In this document: positions 26,770 through 38,792 of the stretch, piece after piece
Position numbering within the stretch: position 1 is the stretch's first letter
How the letters are laid out: every line of letters starts with the position of its first letter
Origin: Pseudomonas vranovensis DSM 16006
GTDB lineage: Bacteria > Pseudomonadota > Gammaproteobacteria > Pseudomonadales > Pseudomonadaceae
NCBI RefSeq assembly: GCF_000425805.1
Contig: NZ_AUED01000012.1
Location: forward strand, 124,001-188,000
DNA: 64,000 nt
Direction of reading: 5' to 3'
Made by a program: the position numbers and the translations under genes
Notes under the pieces: model-generated
Told to the model about the DNA's origin: nothing
What the model saw: the letters and a program-made list of their open reading frames with translations, nothing else
Database searches by the model: none

Positions 26770-27704
26770 GCGCGGTGTGGTGGCATGCCGTGCAGCGCTG
26801 GGCAAGTGGCTCGCGCATCAGGACGGTGCTGCTGCTGGCGGGCTGGTTGTCACTGTTGTTGGGGGTGGCCTACGTCGTTCATCTTCAGGCACTGTTCGTG
26901 GAAGTCGACAGAGTGGCCGGGCATGCGCAGCAATTGCGCGCAGAGCAGACCGCAAAGGTCGAGCGTGCCGAGGCGCTGTCAGTCAGCGATGCACAGCGTG
27001 CTGCGGCCTCCCGGGCACTTGAGGCGTCGCGTTGGCGATTGGCGGCCGGGGGTGACTCCGCCAGCCTGCTGGAGGGCATCGCCTATCAGGGCCAGCAGCA
27101 CGGGGTGTTCATCGAGCATCTGGAACTGTTGCCGCAGATCCTTCAGGGCGAATATGTGGAGCTGCCGATGCAGCTGCAGGTAGAAGGCAGCTACCCGGCC
27201 TTGGCGGCTTTTGCCCAAGGCCTGGCCCAGTTGCCTCGCCTGATTGCGCTGCAGGACTTCTCCCTTGCGCCGGTCCAGGCGCAACACCCGGCGCAGTTGC
27301 GCATGCAATTGCGCGCCAGTGCCTACCGAGGCGAGCGGCCAGGCATCGAGCCCTTGGCCCTGAGCGCCGAGCCGGTTGCCGAGCGCCCCTTTCTGGAATT
27401 TACGCGCAATCCCTTCGAGCGGCCGCCGTTGCAACAATACCGGCAACACCTGGAAGCCCTGCCTATAGAGCAATTCGAGCTGGTGGGCAGTCTTGCGCGT
27501 CAGCACACGCGCTTTGCCCTGCTGCGTGCTGCCGGTGCGGTGCATCGTCTGCAGCTGGGCGACCGGCTGGGCCGGGACAGGGGACGGATCGTCGCTATCG
27601 AAGAGCACCAGGTGGAGATCATCGAAGAGGTATTCGTGGTGGGCAAGGGGTGGCTGGAGCGGCGGCGCACGCTGACCCTCAAGGCCACAACCGGTACGGG
27701 GTAG
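26766..27704 (+). CDS. PilO-PilP fusion protein
   Basis: The 312-residue protein combines two pilus subunits. Residues 1-200 look like PilO: a membrane segment near 20-40, a coiled coil, and a ferredoxin-like domain containing PMQLQVEGSYPALAAF. Residues 205-312 look like PilP: RNPFERPPLQQYR, then FELVGSLARQH, VHRLQLGDRLGRDRGRI and a closing ERRRTLTL. PilP is normally a separate lipoprotein, and no lipobox is present. The likely start is TTG 26766, overlapping the pilN stop; GTG 26775 is an alternative. Confidence 0.78.
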   Translation: MSAVWWHAVQRWASGSRIRTVLLLAGWLSLLLGVAYVVHLQALFVEVDRVAGHAQQLRAEQTAKVERAEALSVSDAQRAAASRALEASRWRLAAGGDSASLLEGIAYQGQQHGVFIEHLELLPQILQGEYVELPMQLQVEGSYPALAAFAQGLAQLPRLIALQDFSLAPVQAQHPAQLRMQLRASAYRGERPGIEPLALSAEPVAERPFLEFTRNPFERPPLQQYRQHLEALPIEQFELVGSLARQHTRFALLRAAGAVHRLQLGDRLGRDRGRIVAIEEHQVEIIEEVFVVGKGWLERRRTLTLKATTGTG

Positions 27705-27728
27705 CATCGCAGGCCAGGGAGGTCGCTG

Positions 27729-29020
27729 ATGGGCATGAAACGATACATGGCGGTAGTGGGGGTGTTGTTGGGTGCCCAGGTGCTGTACGGGGTTCCAGTT
27801 AGCAGTGCGCTGGAGCGCGAGCCGCTGTCACTGAATTTCCAGGATGTAGAGGTGCGCACGGTGCTGCAGGTGCTGGCCGATTTTTCCGGCGTGAACCTGG
27901 TCGCCAGCGATGCGGTGCAAGGCAAGGTAACCCTGCGTCTGCATGAGGTGCCATGGCAGCAGGCGCTGGATCTGGTGCTGCGTAGCAAGGGCCTGGAAAA
28001 ACGCATGGAAGGCAATGTGCTGTTGGTGGTGCCGGCGGGTGAGCTGGCGGGCCAGGACCGGCGGGCGCTGGAGGATCGCCAGTACGTGGCGGCGCTGCAG
28101 CCCACCCATCAGGCGCTCCTGCCTGTGCATTACGCCCAGGCCGCCGATATCGCGTCCGTATTCCAGTCGCTTGCCGCCGATGATCCCTTCGAGCCCACTC
28201 AGGGCATGATCAGTGTCGATGAGAGAACCAACACCTTGATCGTCCGCCAGACACCGGAGCGCCTGGAGCAGTTGCGTCAATTGATCGCTAGCCTGGATGT
28301 GCCAGTGCGCCAGGTGATGATCGAGGCGCGAATTGTTGAGGCCAATGTCGATTACGAGAAAAATCTCGGCGTGCGCTGGGGAGGTGAATTCCAGTTGGGT
28401 GGCGGCCTGACCGTGGGGGGGGGGGCGATACCTTCGTTGATCTGGGGGCATCACGGGCGACATCGGTCCTCGGCCTGGGCCTGGTGCGTGACAATGCCTT
28501 GCTCGACCTTGAACTCAGCGCCATGGAGAAGTCCGGCAATGGCGAGATCATCTCCCAGCCCAAAGTGGTCACCGCCGACAAGGAAACCGCGCGGATCCTC
28601 AAGGGCACCGAGGTGCCCTATCAGGAAACCAGTGGCAGTGGCGCCACCTCGGTGACCTTCCGTGAGGCTTCGTTGTCTCTGGAGGTGACGCCGCAGATCA
28701 CCCCGGACAACCGGGTGATCATGGCTGTACGGGTTACCAAGGACGAGCCGGACTACCTCAACGCCCTGAACAGCGTACCGCCGATAAAGAAAAACGAGGT
28801 CAACGCCAAGGTCCGGATCAATGATGGCGAAACCATCGTGATCGGCGGTGTGTACTCCACGGTGCAAAGTAAAGTTGTCGACAAGGTGCCATTTTTCGGC
28901 GATGTGCCGTATGTTGGGCGGCTGTTTCGTCGCGATGCAATACAAGAGAAAAAATCCGAGCTGCTGGTCTTCCTGACTCCGCGTATCATGAGTGACCAGG
29001 CGATTGCTGTGAGTCGTTGA
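27729..29020 (+). CDS. pilQ: PilQ secretin, reading frame broken by an 11-G tract
   Basis: The outer-membrane secretin of the pilus or DNA-uptake machine appears in two frames. From ATG 27729 (GGGAGG site) run a signal peptide, an STN/secretin-N domain ([16 protein letters not shown]) and the start of the secretin domain ([11 protein letters not shown]). At 28415-28425 a run of 11 G shifts the frame. Downstream, from about 28424 to the stop at 29018-29020, the frame one base back encodes [18 protein letters not shown] and the rest of the secretin, including [15 protein letters not shown]. One added G or two lost G would join them into about 430 residues. The gene is short next to P. aeruginosa PilQ (about 710) and nearer to E. 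coli HofQ. Confidence 0.85.
28415..28425 (+). repeat. Homopolymeric G11 tract in pilQ
   Basis: Eleven consecutive G fall exactly where pilQ coding potential changes from frame 0 to frame -1. The tract encodes part of a Gly-rich loop in the secretin domain. Such tracts change length easily during replication. Confidence 0.95.
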
Positions 29021-29024
29021 TTCT

Positions 29025-29543
29025 GTGCGAAATTTGATACTTGTGGGGCCCATGGGTGCTGGTAAAAGCACCATCGGCCGCCTGCTGGCCAAAGAGCTGC
29101 GCCTGCCGTTCAAGGATTCCGACAAGGAAATTGAACTGCGTACAGGCGCCAATATCCCGTGGATCTTCGACAAGGAAGGCGAGCCGGGCTTTCGTGATCG
29201 CGAGCAGGCGATGATCGCCGAACTGTGCGCGTTCGATGGTGTGGTCCTGGCCACCGGCGGGGGCGCGGTGATGCGCGATGCCAATCGCCAGGCCCTGCAT
29301 GCCGGAGGGCGGGTGGTGTACCTGCACGCCTCGGTCGAGCAGCAGGTCGGACGTACCGCGCGTGACCGCAATCGTCCGCTGTTGCGCACGGCCAATCCGG
29401 AAGCCACCTTGCGTGCGCTGCTGGAGGTCCGTGACCCGCTGTATCGCGAGATTGCCGACCTGGTCGTCGAAACCGACGAACGGCCACCGCGAATGGTGGT
29501 GCAGGACATTCTCGAGCGCTTGCAGAAGTTGCCGCCCCGTTAA
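29025..29543 (+). CDS. aroK: Shikimate kinase AroK
   Basis: The 172-residue P-loop kinase phosphorylates shikimate in the chorismate pathway. Walker A GPMGAGKS is at residues 8-15, the substrate-binding DSDKEIE follows at about 33, and LATGGGAV is near 80. The start is GTG 29025, four nt after the pilQ stop, so expression is probably tied to the pil operon unless an internal promoter exists. aroB follows, as in many gammaproteobacteria. Confidence 0.96.
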   Translation: MRNLILVGPMGAGKSTIGRLLAKELRLPFKDSDKEIELRTGANIPWIFDKEGEPGFRDREQAMIAELCAFDGVVLATGGGAVMRDANRQALHAGGRVVYLHASVEQQVGRTARDRNRPLLRTANPEATLRALLEVRDPLYREIADLVVETDERPPRMVVQDILERLQKLPPR

Positions 29544-29642
29544 GCCGGGCTTATCCTCGGCGACCAGTCATGCCGTGACAGGGCACACCGTTATCGCGCG
29601 GGTCGAGCCATCGATGCCGCGCCTCGTTCATTGTGGGGACAC

Positions 29643-30740
29643 ATGCAGACACTTAAGGTCGAACTGGGCGAACGTAGCTACCCGATCTACATTGGCGAAG
29701 GCCTGCTGGATCAATCCGAACTGCTGGCGCCGCACATTGCCGGCCGGCAGGTCGCCATCGTTTCCAACGAAACGGTTGCCCCCCTCTACCTCGAGCGTCT
29801 GAGCCGTACCCTGGGTGCCTATTCGGTGCTGCCGGTGGTACTGCCCGATGGCGAAGCCCACAAGAACTGGGAAACCCTGCAGCTGATTTTCGATGCCCTG
29901 CTGACGGCGCGTCATGACCGTCGAACCACCGTGGTCGCGCTCGGCGGCGGTGTGATCGGTGACATGGCTGGTTTTGCTGCCGCCTGTTACCAGCGTGGCG
30001 TGGACTTTATCCAGGTGCCGACCACCTTGTTGTCCCAGGTCGACTCGTCGGTGGGCGGCAAGACCGGCATCAACCACCCGCTGGGCAAGAACATGGTGGG
30101 CGCTTTCTATCAGCCCAACGCCGTGCTGATCGATACCACCAGCCTCACCACCTTGCCTGCGCGCGAGCTGTCGGCCGGTCTTGCCGAAGTGATCAAATAC
30201 GGTCTGATTTGTGACGAGCCGTTCCTGGGATGGCTCGAAGCCAATATGGATGCCCTGCGTGGCCTGGACCAGGCCGCGCTGACCGAAGCCATTCGCCGCT
30301 CTTGCGCCGCCAAGGCCGCCGTCGTCGGCGCCGACGAGCGTGAATCCGGTGTTCGGGCCACCCTCAACCTCGGTCATACGTTCGGCCACGCCATCGAAAC
30401 CCACATGGGCTATGGTGTGTGGCTGCATGGCGAGGCGGTGGCGGCAGGTACGGTGATGGCGCTGGAGATGTCGATGCGCCTGGGTTGGATCAGCCAGCAG
30501 GAACGTGACCGCGGCATTCGTCTGTTCCAGCGCGCCGGTCTGCCGCTGGTGCCGCCCGAAGAAATGACTCCTGCCCAGTTCATGGAGCACATGGCAGTGG
30601 ATAAAAAGGTACTCGACGGTCGTCTGCGTCTGGTACTGCTCAGCCGGATGGGCGAGGCAGTGATCACCGACGACTACCCGAAAGAGATTCTTCAGGCCAC
30701 GCTGGCCGCGGATTACCGCGCGATCGTGGCCCAGCTTTGA
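29643..30740 (+). CDS. aroB: 3-dehydroquinate synthase AroB
   Basis: The 365-residue NAD- and metal-dependent enzyme converts DAHP to 3-dehydroquinate. Visible are the NAD site [13 protein letters not shown], the substrate region [18 protein letters not shown], and the metal ligands in [23 protein letters not shown] precedes ATG 29643. It is the second shikimate gene in the aroK-aroB pair and is followed closely by damX. Confidence 0.97.
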   Translation: MQTLKVELGERSYPIYIGEGLLDQSELLAPHIAGRQVAIVSNETVAPLYLERLSRTLGAYSVLPVVLPDGEAHKNWETLQLIFDALLTARHDRRTTVVALGGGVIGDMAGFAAACYQRGVDFIQVPTTLLSQVDSSVGGKTGINHPLGKNMVGAFYQPNAVLIDTTSLTTLPARELSAGLAEVIKYGLICDEPFLGWLEANMDALRGLDQAALTEAIRRSCAAKAAVVGADERESGVRATLNLGHTFGHAIETHMGYGVWLHGEAVAAGTVMALEMSMRLGWISQQERDRGIRLFQRAGLPLVPPEEMTPAQFMEHMAVDKKVLDGRLRLVLLSRMGEAVITDDYPKEILQATLAADYRAIVAQL

Positions 30741-30756
30741 GGTTGATGAGAGTTCG

Positions 30757-32358
30757 ATGACTAGTCTGCACGCCGACGAGGCCTTTCTCGGCCATTACCA
30801 GTTGAACCATGACCCCTTCGCTGCGCGGGTGCCTGGTTTCAAATTCTTCCCGGCCCAGCGCAAGCCGGTGCTGGGCCAGTTGCATCACTTGGCCCGCTAT
30901 AGCCAGCTGCTGCTGGTGGTAACCGGCCCTAACGGCAGCGGCAAGACCCTGCTGCGCCAGGCCCTGGTTGCCAGCACCAACAAGCAGTCGGTGCAGAGCG
31001 TGGTGGTATCTGCCCGAGGCGCCAGTGATGCTGCCAGCGTGCTGGGCCAGGTCGCCCAGTCCCTGGGCGTGGCGCAACCGGAAGTCCCCGAGCTGCTCGC
31101 CCAGGTGGTGCAACTGGCCTTGACCGGTCAGGAAGTCTATCTGCTGGTGGACGATGCGGAACAACTTGACGAGTCGGCACTCCAAGCCTTGCTGGAACTG
31201 GCGGCGGGCACTCCTGAAGGGCGTCCGCACGTGTTCCTGTTCGGCGAGCCGTCACTGATCGCCGGGCTGGAAGAGCTCAATGCCGATCAGGAACGTTTTC
31301 ACGTGATCGAGCTTGCGCCCTACAGTGAGGAAGAGACCCGGGAATACCTCGAGCAGCGCCTGGAAGGTGCAGGGCGGGGCATCGAAGTGTTCACCAGTGA
31401 ACAGATTGTCGATATTCACCAAAACTCGGACGGCTGGCCTGGGGCAATCAACCAGGTTGCCCGCGATACCTTGATCGAAGCCATGATCGCCAGCCGGAAC
31501 ACGGCGAAGCGACCATCAATGGGGTTTATGGGGTTCAATATGCCTAAGAAACACGTGCTGGCGCTGTCTGCAGTCGTAGTGGTCGCCGTAGCTGCGGCCG
31601 TACTGATGCCCAAGAAGGGCGACCAGGCACCGACCGCGCCTGCAGAGCAGGCTCAATTACCGCTGGGCCAGGGGCAGCCGGGCAATGCGCAGTCGAACAA
31701 TGGCGGCCCAGCCATCGAGTTCGCCGGTAACTCGCAGCCCATGCCCTTGCCGCTGGTCGGCCAGTCGCAGCCCGTGATGCGCGGCCCCCTGGCCGAGGCT
31801 GCCGGCATGGGTGAAGGTGAAGAGGGCGGACCTGCCGGTGATACCGCGCTGCAGCCGCCTACCGTGACCACCATTGCACCGCCTGCGGGTGTTGCGGCTG
31901 GTCCTGCGCCAACCCCTGCCCAGCCGATTGCTCAAGCACAGCCGTCACATCCGGTTGCGCCTGCTGCAAGCAAGCCGGTTGCACCAGCTTCGAAGCCAGC
32001 GCCGGTCCAGGTTGCAACGGCCAAGCCTGCCCCTAAACCTGCCGAAAAGCCGGCCGCCAAACCCGCTGCCGGTGGTAGCTGGTACGCCGGGCAGAAGCCG
32101 GGCAATTACGTCGTGCAAATTCTCGGCACCAGCTCGGAAGCGTCTGCACAGGCCTACGTCAAAGCCCAGGGTGGCGACTATCGCTACTTCAAGAAAACCC
32201 TGCAGGGCAAGCCGCTGTACGTGATCACTTACGGCAACTTTGCCAGCCGCGATGCAGCCCTGGCTGCAATCAAAGCCTTGCCAGCCAAGGTCCAGGCTGG
32301 TAAACCTTGGCCACGTACCGTCGCCAGCGTCCAACAAGAACTGGCCGCGACCCGCTGA
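30757..32358 (+). CDS. damX: DamX-like AAA-SPOR cell division protein
   Basis: A 533-residue protein with an N-terminal AAA/ExeA-like ATPase domain (Walker A GPNGSGKT near residue 58, Walker B VYLLVDDAE), one membrane segment at about 268-286, and a long Pro/Ala/Gln-rich periplasmic linker. A C-terminal SPOR domain (about residues 445-525, YVVQILGTSSEASAQAYV) closes it. DamX joins the septal ring through SPOR. Its position after aroB is conserved. A terminator follows. Confidence 0.92.
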   Translation: MTSLHADEAFLGHYQLNHDPFAARVPGFKFFPAQRKPVLGQLHHLARYSQLLLVVTGPNGSGKTLLRQALVASTNKQSVQSVVVSARGASDAASVLGQVAQSLGVAQPEVPELLAQVVQLALTGQEVYLLVDDAEQLDESALQALLELAAGTPEGRPHVFLFGEPSLIAGLEELNADQERFHVIELAPYSEEETREYLEQRLEGAGRGIEVFTSEQIVDIHQNSDGWPGAINQVARDTLIEAMIASRNTAKRPSMGFMGFNMPKKHVLALSAVVVVAVAAAVLMPKKGDQAPTAPAEQAQLPLGQGQPGNAQSNNGGPAIEFAGNSQPMPLPLVGQSQPVMRGPLAEAAGMGEGEEGGPAGDTALQPPTVTTIAPPAGVAAGPAPTPAQPIAQAQPSHPVAPAASKPVAPASKPAPVQVATAKPAPKPAEKPAAKPAAGGSWYAGQKPGNYVVQILGTSSEASAQAYVKAQGGDYRYFKKTLQGKPLYVITYGNFASRDAALAAIKALPAKVQAGKPWPRTVASVQQELAATR

Positions 32359-32412
32359 TATAGCCTGGTGGCACTACCCCGCCACCTGCTGAGCGACTCC
32401 TGAACTTCGGTC

Positions 32413-32443
32413 AAGCCTGCTGCGTAATGCGCGGCAGGCTTTT
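32413..32443 (+). terminator. Terminator after damX
   Basis: The stem AAGCCTGC / GCAGGCTT, with partly paired TGCG/CGCG inside, is followed by a short T run (TTTT). It lies about 55 nt after the damX stop. Confidence 0.75.
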
Positions 32444-32720
32444 CTGTCCCAGACTGCCGGCCACAAGCCCATCTTGCAGTCCAGGCTGAAACGCTTCAGA
32501 CTCAAGCCATGCCGTTACCACGGTCCGCGATTTAAAACATTCAAAAATGCGACATGGATTTATGGCTATTCGTCATAAATTTGTGGGCTTCCCTGTCGCT
32601 GTGCAACAATGGCTCCCCTATTGCCCCCGCAAAGCTGGCATTCGTTCGGCGTGGATGGTAAGTGGTTGTACTAAAAAGAGATTTGCCTTGGTGAGAGGCG
32701 AACCTGGTGAGAAAGTGTCT
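32444..32720 (+). other. Intergenic leader before gltB
   Basis: Together with the damX terminator this is a 362-bp stretch without a supported gene. The frame of gltB is open across most of it, but the encoded residues do not look like glutamate synthase. It probably holds the gltBD promoter and an untranslated leader. No clear sigma-70 or sigma-54 site was found by eye. Confidence 0.6.
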
Positions 32721-35700
32721 ATGAAAACAGGTCTGTACCATCCCGAAGAATTCAAGGATAACTGTGGTTTCGGCCTGATCGCCCATATGACGGGCGAACC
32801 CAGCCACCACCTTCTGCAAACAGCCATGCAGGCTCTGACTTGCATGACCCACCGCGGTGGGATCAACGCTGATGGCAAGACCGGCGACGGTTGCGGCCTG
32901 TTGATGCAAAAGCCCGATCAGTTCTTGCGTGCCGTCGCCCATGAGCAGTTCGGCGTCGAACTGCCCAAGCAGTACGCGGTCGGCATGGTGTTCTTCAATC
33001 AGGACAACGCCCGCGCTGAAGCTGCACGCGAAAACATGAACCGCGAGATCCTCGCTGCTGGCCTGCAACTGGTGGGCTGGCGCAAGGTCCCGATCGACAC
33101 CAGCGTTCTGGGCCGCCTGGCGCTGGAGCGCCTGCCGCAGATCGAACAGGTGTTCGTCGGCGGCGAAGGCCTGAGCGATCAGGAATTCGCCATCAAGCTG
33201 TTCAGCGCCCGTCGTCGCTCCTCGGTGGCCAACGCCGCGGATACCGACCACTACATCTGCAGCTTTTCCCACAAGACCATTATCTATAAAGGCCTGATGA
33301 TGCCGGCGGACCTCGCCGCCTTCTTCCCAGACCTGGGTGACGAGCGCCTGCAGACCGCCATTTGCGTGTTCCACCAGCGCTTCTCCACCAACACCCTGCC
33401 GAAATGGCCGCTGGCGCAGCCGTTCCGCTTCCTCGCCCACAACGGCGAGATCAACACCATCACCGGTAACCGCAACTGGGCCCAGGCCCGCCGCACCAAG
33501 TTCGCGAACGAACTGATCCCGGACCTCGAAGAGCTCGGCCCGCTGGTCAACCGCGTAGGTTCCGACTCATCGAGCATGGACAACATGCTGGAGCTGATGG
33601 TCACCGGTGGTATCGACCTGTTCCGCGGCGTGCGCATGATCATTCCGCCAGCGTGGCAGAATGTCGAGACCATGGACGCCGACCTGCGCGCGTTCTACGA
33701 GTACAACTCCATGCACATGGAGCCATGGGACGGCCCGGCCGGCGTGGTCATGACCGAAGGTCGCCACGCAGTCTGCCTGCTCGACCGCAACGGCCTGCGC
33801 CCGGCCCGCTGGGTGACCACCAAGAACGGCTACATCACCCTGGCCTCGGAAATCGGCGTCTGGGACTACAAGCCTGAAGACGTGATCGCCAAGGGCCGTG
33901 TAGGCCCGGGCCAGATTTTCGCCGTGGACACCGAGACCGGCCAGATCCTCGACACCGACGCCATCGACAACCGCCTCAAGTCACGCCACCCGTACAAGCG
34001 CTGGCTGCGACAGAATGCTCTGCGCATCCAGGCCGACCTGAGCGACGACCAGGGCGTGGCCAGCTACGACGCCGACCAGCTCAAGCAGTACATGAAGATG
34101 TTCCAGGTCACCTTCGAAGAGCGTGACCAGGTGCTGCGTCCACTCGGCGAACAAGGCCAGGAAGCGGTCGGTTCGATGGGCGACGACACGCCGATGGCGA
34201 TCCTGTCCCAGCGCGTGCGTTCGACCTACGACTATTTCCGCCAGCAATTCGCCCAGGTCACGAACCCGCCGATCGACCCGCTGCGCGAAGCGATCGTGAT
34301 GTCGCTGGAGATCTGCCTGGGTGCCGAGCGCAACATCTTCCAGGAGTCGCCCGAGCACGCCTCGCGGGTGATCCTCAGCTCGCCGGTGATCTCGCCAGCC
34401 AAGTGGCGCTCACTGATGAACCTCGACCGTCCAGGCTTCGAGCGTCAGCTGATCGACCTCAACTATGAAGAAGGCGTGGGGCTTGAAGCTGCGGTGCGCA
34501 ATATCGCCGACCAGGCTGAAGAGGCTGTGCGTAGCGGCAAGACCCAGCTGGTGCTGAGCGATCGTCATATCGCTCCGGGTAAACTGCCGGTCCACGCTTC
34601 GTTGGCCGTGGGGGCAGTCCATCACCGTCTGACCGAGCTGGGCCTGCGTTGCGACAGTAACATCCTGGTAGAAACCGCTACCGCCCGTGACCCGCATCAC
34701 TATGCCGTATTGATCGGTTTCGGCGCTTCGGCCGTTTATCCGTATCTGGCCTACGAAGTACTGGCTGACCTGATCCGCACCGGTGAAGTGCTCGGTGACC
34801 TGGACGAAGTCTTCAAGTACTACCGCAAAGGCATCTCCAAGGGGCTGTTGAAGATCCTGTCGAAGATGGGCATCTCCACCATTGGTTCGTACCGTGGCGC
34901 ACAGCTGTTCGAAGCCGTGGGCCTGTCGGAAGAAGTGGTCGGCCTGAGCTTCCGTGGCGTTGCCAGCCGCCTCAAGGGCGCACGCTTCGTCGACATCGAG
35001 AACGAGCAGAAGCTGCTGGCCGCTGAAGCCTGGAGCGCGCGCAAGCCGATCCAGCAAGGCGGCCTGCTCAAGTTCGTCCACGGTGGCGAGTACCACGCCT
35101 ACAACCCGGATGTGGTCAACACCCTGCAGGCTGCTGTGCAGCAGGGCGACTACGCCAAGTTCAAGGAATACACCGCGCTGGTCGACAAGCGCCCGGTGTC
35201 GATGATCCGCGACCTGCTTCAGGTCAAGGTTGCCGACCAGCCGCTGGCGCTGGAAGAAATCGAGCCGCTGGATGCCATCCTCAAGCGCTTCGACTCCGCC
35301 GGTATCTCCCTGGGCGCTCTGTCGCCGGAAGCCCATGAAGCCCTGGCCGAGGCGATGAACCGCCTGGGTGCGCGCTCCAACTCCGGTGAGGGTGGTGAAG
35401 ACCCGGCCCGCTACGGCACCATCAAGAGCTCGAAGATCAAGCAAGTGGCGACCGGCCGCTTTGGCGTGACCCCCGAATACCTGGTCAACGCCGAAGTGCT
35501 GCAGATCAAGGTAGCCCAGGGCGCCAAGCCCGGCGAAGGCGGCCAGTTGCCGGGCGGCAAGGTCAACGGCCTGATTGCCCGCCTGCGCTATGCGGTGCCA
35601 GGCGTGACCCTGATCTCGCCTCCGCCACACCACGACATCTACTCGATCGAAGACTTGTCGCAGCTGATTTTCGACCTCAAGCAGGTCAATCCGCAGGCGC

Positions 35701-37166
35701 TGGTATCGGTCAAGCTGGTGGCAGAAGCTGGCGTAGGTACCATTGCTGCCGGCGTGGCCAAGGCCTATGCCGACCTGATCACCATCTCCGGCTACGACGG
35801 TGGCACCGGCGCTTCGCCGCTTACCTCGATCAAGTACGCTGGCGCCCCGTGGGAACTGGGCCTCGCTGAAACCCACCAGACCCTGCGCGGCAACGACTTG
35901 CGCGGCAAGGTCCGGGTACAGACCGACGGCGGCTTGAAAACCGGCCTGGACGTCATCAAGGCGGCCATCCTCGGCGCTGAAAGCTTTGGCTTCGGCACCG
36001 CGCCAATGATCGCCCTGGGCTGCAAATACCTGCGTATCTGTCACCTGAACAACTGCGCCACCGGCGTTGCCACCCAGAACGACAAGCTGCGCAAGGATCA
36101 TTACATCGGTACCGTCGACATGGTGGTGAACTTCTTCACCTACGTGGCCGAAGAAACCCGTGAGTGGCTGGCCAAGCTGGGTGTGCGCAGCCTCGGCGAG
36201 CTGATCGGTCGTACCGACCTGCTGGAAATGCTCCCCGGCGAAACCGAGAAGCAGAAGCACCTGGACCTCAGCCCGCTGCTGGGCAGCCCGCACGTGCCGG
36301 CCGACAAGCCGCAGTTCTGCGAAGTCGACCGCAACCCACCGTTCGACAAGGGCGTACTGGCCGAGAAGATGGTCGACATGGCCCTGCCGGCCATTCGCGA
36401 CCTCAGCGGTGGCGAGTTCAGCCTCGACATCTGCAACTGCGACCGTTCGATCGGTGCGCGGATCTCTGGCGAAGTGGCCCGCCTGCACGGCAACCAGGGC
36501 ATGGCCAAGGCGCCGATCACCTTCCGCTTCAAGGGCACCGCTGGTCAGAGCTTCGGCGTGTGGAACGCCGGTGGCCTGAACATGTACCTCGAAGGCGATG
36601 CCAACGACTACGTCGGTAAAGGTATGACCGGTGGCAAGCTGGTGATCGTGCCGCCTGCGGGCAGCCCGTTCGCGACCCAGCACAGCGCCATCATTGGCAA
36701 CACCTGCCTGTACGGCGCCACGGGAGGCAAGCTGTTCGCTGCCGGTACCGCGGGCGAGCGCTTTGCGGTGCGTAACTCTGGTGCCCACGCGATTGTCGAG
36801 GGCACGGGCGATCACTGCTGTGAATACATGACGGGTGGTTTCGTCTGCGTGTTGGGCAAGACTGGCTACAACTTCGGCTCGGGCATGACCGGTGGTTTTG
36901 CCTACGTGCTGGACATGGACAACAGCTTCGTCGACAAACTCAACCACGAACTGGTCGAGATCCAGCGTATCAGCGGCGAGGCGATGGAGGCTTATCGCAG
37001 CCACCTGTCACGCGTGCTGGCTGAGTACGTCGAAGAAACCAACAGCGAATGGGGTCGTGAGCTCTGGGAAAACCTGGACGACTACGTGCGTCGCTTCTGG
37101 CTGGTCAAGCCGAAGGCGGCAAACCTGAAGAACTTGCTGTCCAGCACCCGTGCCAACCCGCAGTGA
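32721..37166 (+). CDS. gltB: Glutamate synthase (NADPH) large subunit
   Basis: The 1481-residue flavoenzyme transfers the amide of glutamine to 2-oxoglutarate. The N-terminal Ntn amidotransferase domain begins at Cys15 (DNCGFGL) after propeptide removal. A central domain and the FMN-binding synthase domain ([28 protein letters not shown]) follow. The 3Fe-4S Cys are in [13 protein letters not shown], and a C-terminal beta-helix is rich in Gly repeats. ATG 32721 gives the correct propeptide length. It pairs with gltD 33 nt downstream. Confidence 0.97.
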   Translation: MKTGLYHPEEFKDNCGFGLIAHMTGEPSHHLLQTAMQALTCMTHRGGINADGKTGDGCGLLMQKPDQFLRAVAHEQFGVELPKQYAVGMVFFNQDNARAEAARENMNREILAAGLQLVGWRKVPIDTSVLGRLALERLPQIEQVFVGGEGLSDQEFAIKLFSARRRSSVANAADTDHYICSFSHKTIIYKGLMMPADLAAFFPDLGDERLQTAICVFHQRFSTNTLPKWPLAQPFRFLAHNGEINTITGNRNWAQARRTKFANELIPDLEELGPLVNRVGSDSSSMDNMLELMVTGGIDLFRGVRMIIPPAWQNVETMDADLRAFYEYNSMHMEPWDGPAGVVMTEGRHAVCLLDRNGLRPARWVTTKNGYITLASEIGVWDYKPEDVIAKGRVGPGQIFAVDTETGQILDTDAIDNRLKSRHPYKRWLRQNALRIQADLSDDQGVASYDADQLKQYMKMFQVTFEERDQVLRPLGEQGQEAVGSMGDDTPMAILSQRVRSTYDYFRQQFAQVTNPPIDPLREAIVMSLEICLGAERNIFQESPEHASRVILSSPVISPAKWRSLMNLDRPGFERQLIDLNYEEGVGLEAAVRNIADQAEEAVRSGKTQLVLSDRHIAPGKLPVHASLAVGAVHHRLTELGLRCDSNILVETATARDPHHYAVLIGFGASAVYPYLAYEVLADLIRTGEVLGDLDEVFKYYRKGISKGLLKILSKMGISTIGSYRGAQLFEAVGLSEEVVGLSFRGVASRLKGARFVDIENEQKLLAAEAWSARKPIQQGGLLKFVHGGEYHAYNPDVVNTLQAAVQQGDYAKFKEYTALVDKRPVSMIRDLLQVKVADQPLALEEIEPLDAILKRFDSAGISLGALSPEAHEALAEAMNRLGARSNSGEGGEDPARYGTIKSSKIKQVATGRFGVTPEYLVNAEVLQIKVAQGAKPGEGGQLPGGKVNGLIARLRYAVPGVTLISPPPHHDIYSIEDLSQLIFDLKQVNPQALVSVKLVAEAGVGTIAAGVAKAYADLITISGYDGGTGASPLTSIKYAGAPWELGLAETHQTLRGNDLRGKVRVQTDGGLKTGLDVIKAAILGAESFGFGTAPMIALGCKYLRICHLNNCATGVATQNDKLRKDHYIGTVDMVVNFFTYVAEETREWLAKLGVRSLGELIGRTDLLEMLPGETEKQKHLDLSPLLGSPHVPADKPQFCEVDRNPPFDKGVLAEKMVDMALPAIRDLSGGEFSLDICNCDRSIGARISGEVARLHGNQGMAKAPITFRFKGTAGQSFGVWNAGGLNMYLEGDANDYVGKGMTGGKLVIVPPAGSPFATQHSAIIGNTCLYGATGGKLFAAGTAGERFAVRNSGAHAIVEGTGDHCCEYMTGGFVCVLGKTGYNFGSGMTGGFAYVLDMDNSFVDKLNHELVEIQRISGEAMEAYRSHLSRVLAEYVEETNSEWGRELWENLDDYVRRFWLVKPKAANLKNLLSSTRANPQ

Positions 37167-38618
<1,452 letters not shown>

Positions 38619-38623
38619 GAGGG

Positions 38624-38676
38624 ATCGCGGGGCAAGCGCGCGCCTACAGCCAGTGGGGGCGGGCTGGCCCCGCGAT
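38624..38676. repeat. REP pair after gltD
   Basis: ATCGCGGGGCAAGCGCGCG and its imperfect inverted mate GGGCGGGCTGGCCCCGCGAT begin 6 nt after the gltD stop. The left copy carries changes in the core (AAGCGCGC instead of AAGCCCGC), so it is partly decayed. Confidence 0.85.
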
Positions 38677-38717
38677 GGATACATCAAAATCTATTGACCC
38701 ATCTCAGGTCGATAGAC

Positions 38718-38745
38718 AAAAGGCACGGTACTTACCGTGCCTTTT
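38718..38745. terminator. Hairpin between gltD and hemE
   Basis: AAA, then stem GGCACGG / CCGTGCC with a 6-nt loop, then TTTT. It should end gltBD transcription before hemE; the A run makes it possibly active in both directions. Confidence 0.8.
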
Positions 38746-38792
38746 CCGTTGGTGTCTGAGAAAATGCCCGCACTTTTTTTCCGGATGCCGAC

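Noticed and set aside
32547..32720. Long N-terminal extension of GltB
   Set aside because: GltB must expose Cys15 after removal of a short propeptide; the extra 58 residues are unlike the family.
34410..37004. 864-codon minus-strand open frame opposite gltB
   Set aside because: The sense strand encodes catalytic and Fe-S motifs of glutamate synthase; the antisense translation is low-complexity His/Gln/Gly-rich shadow.
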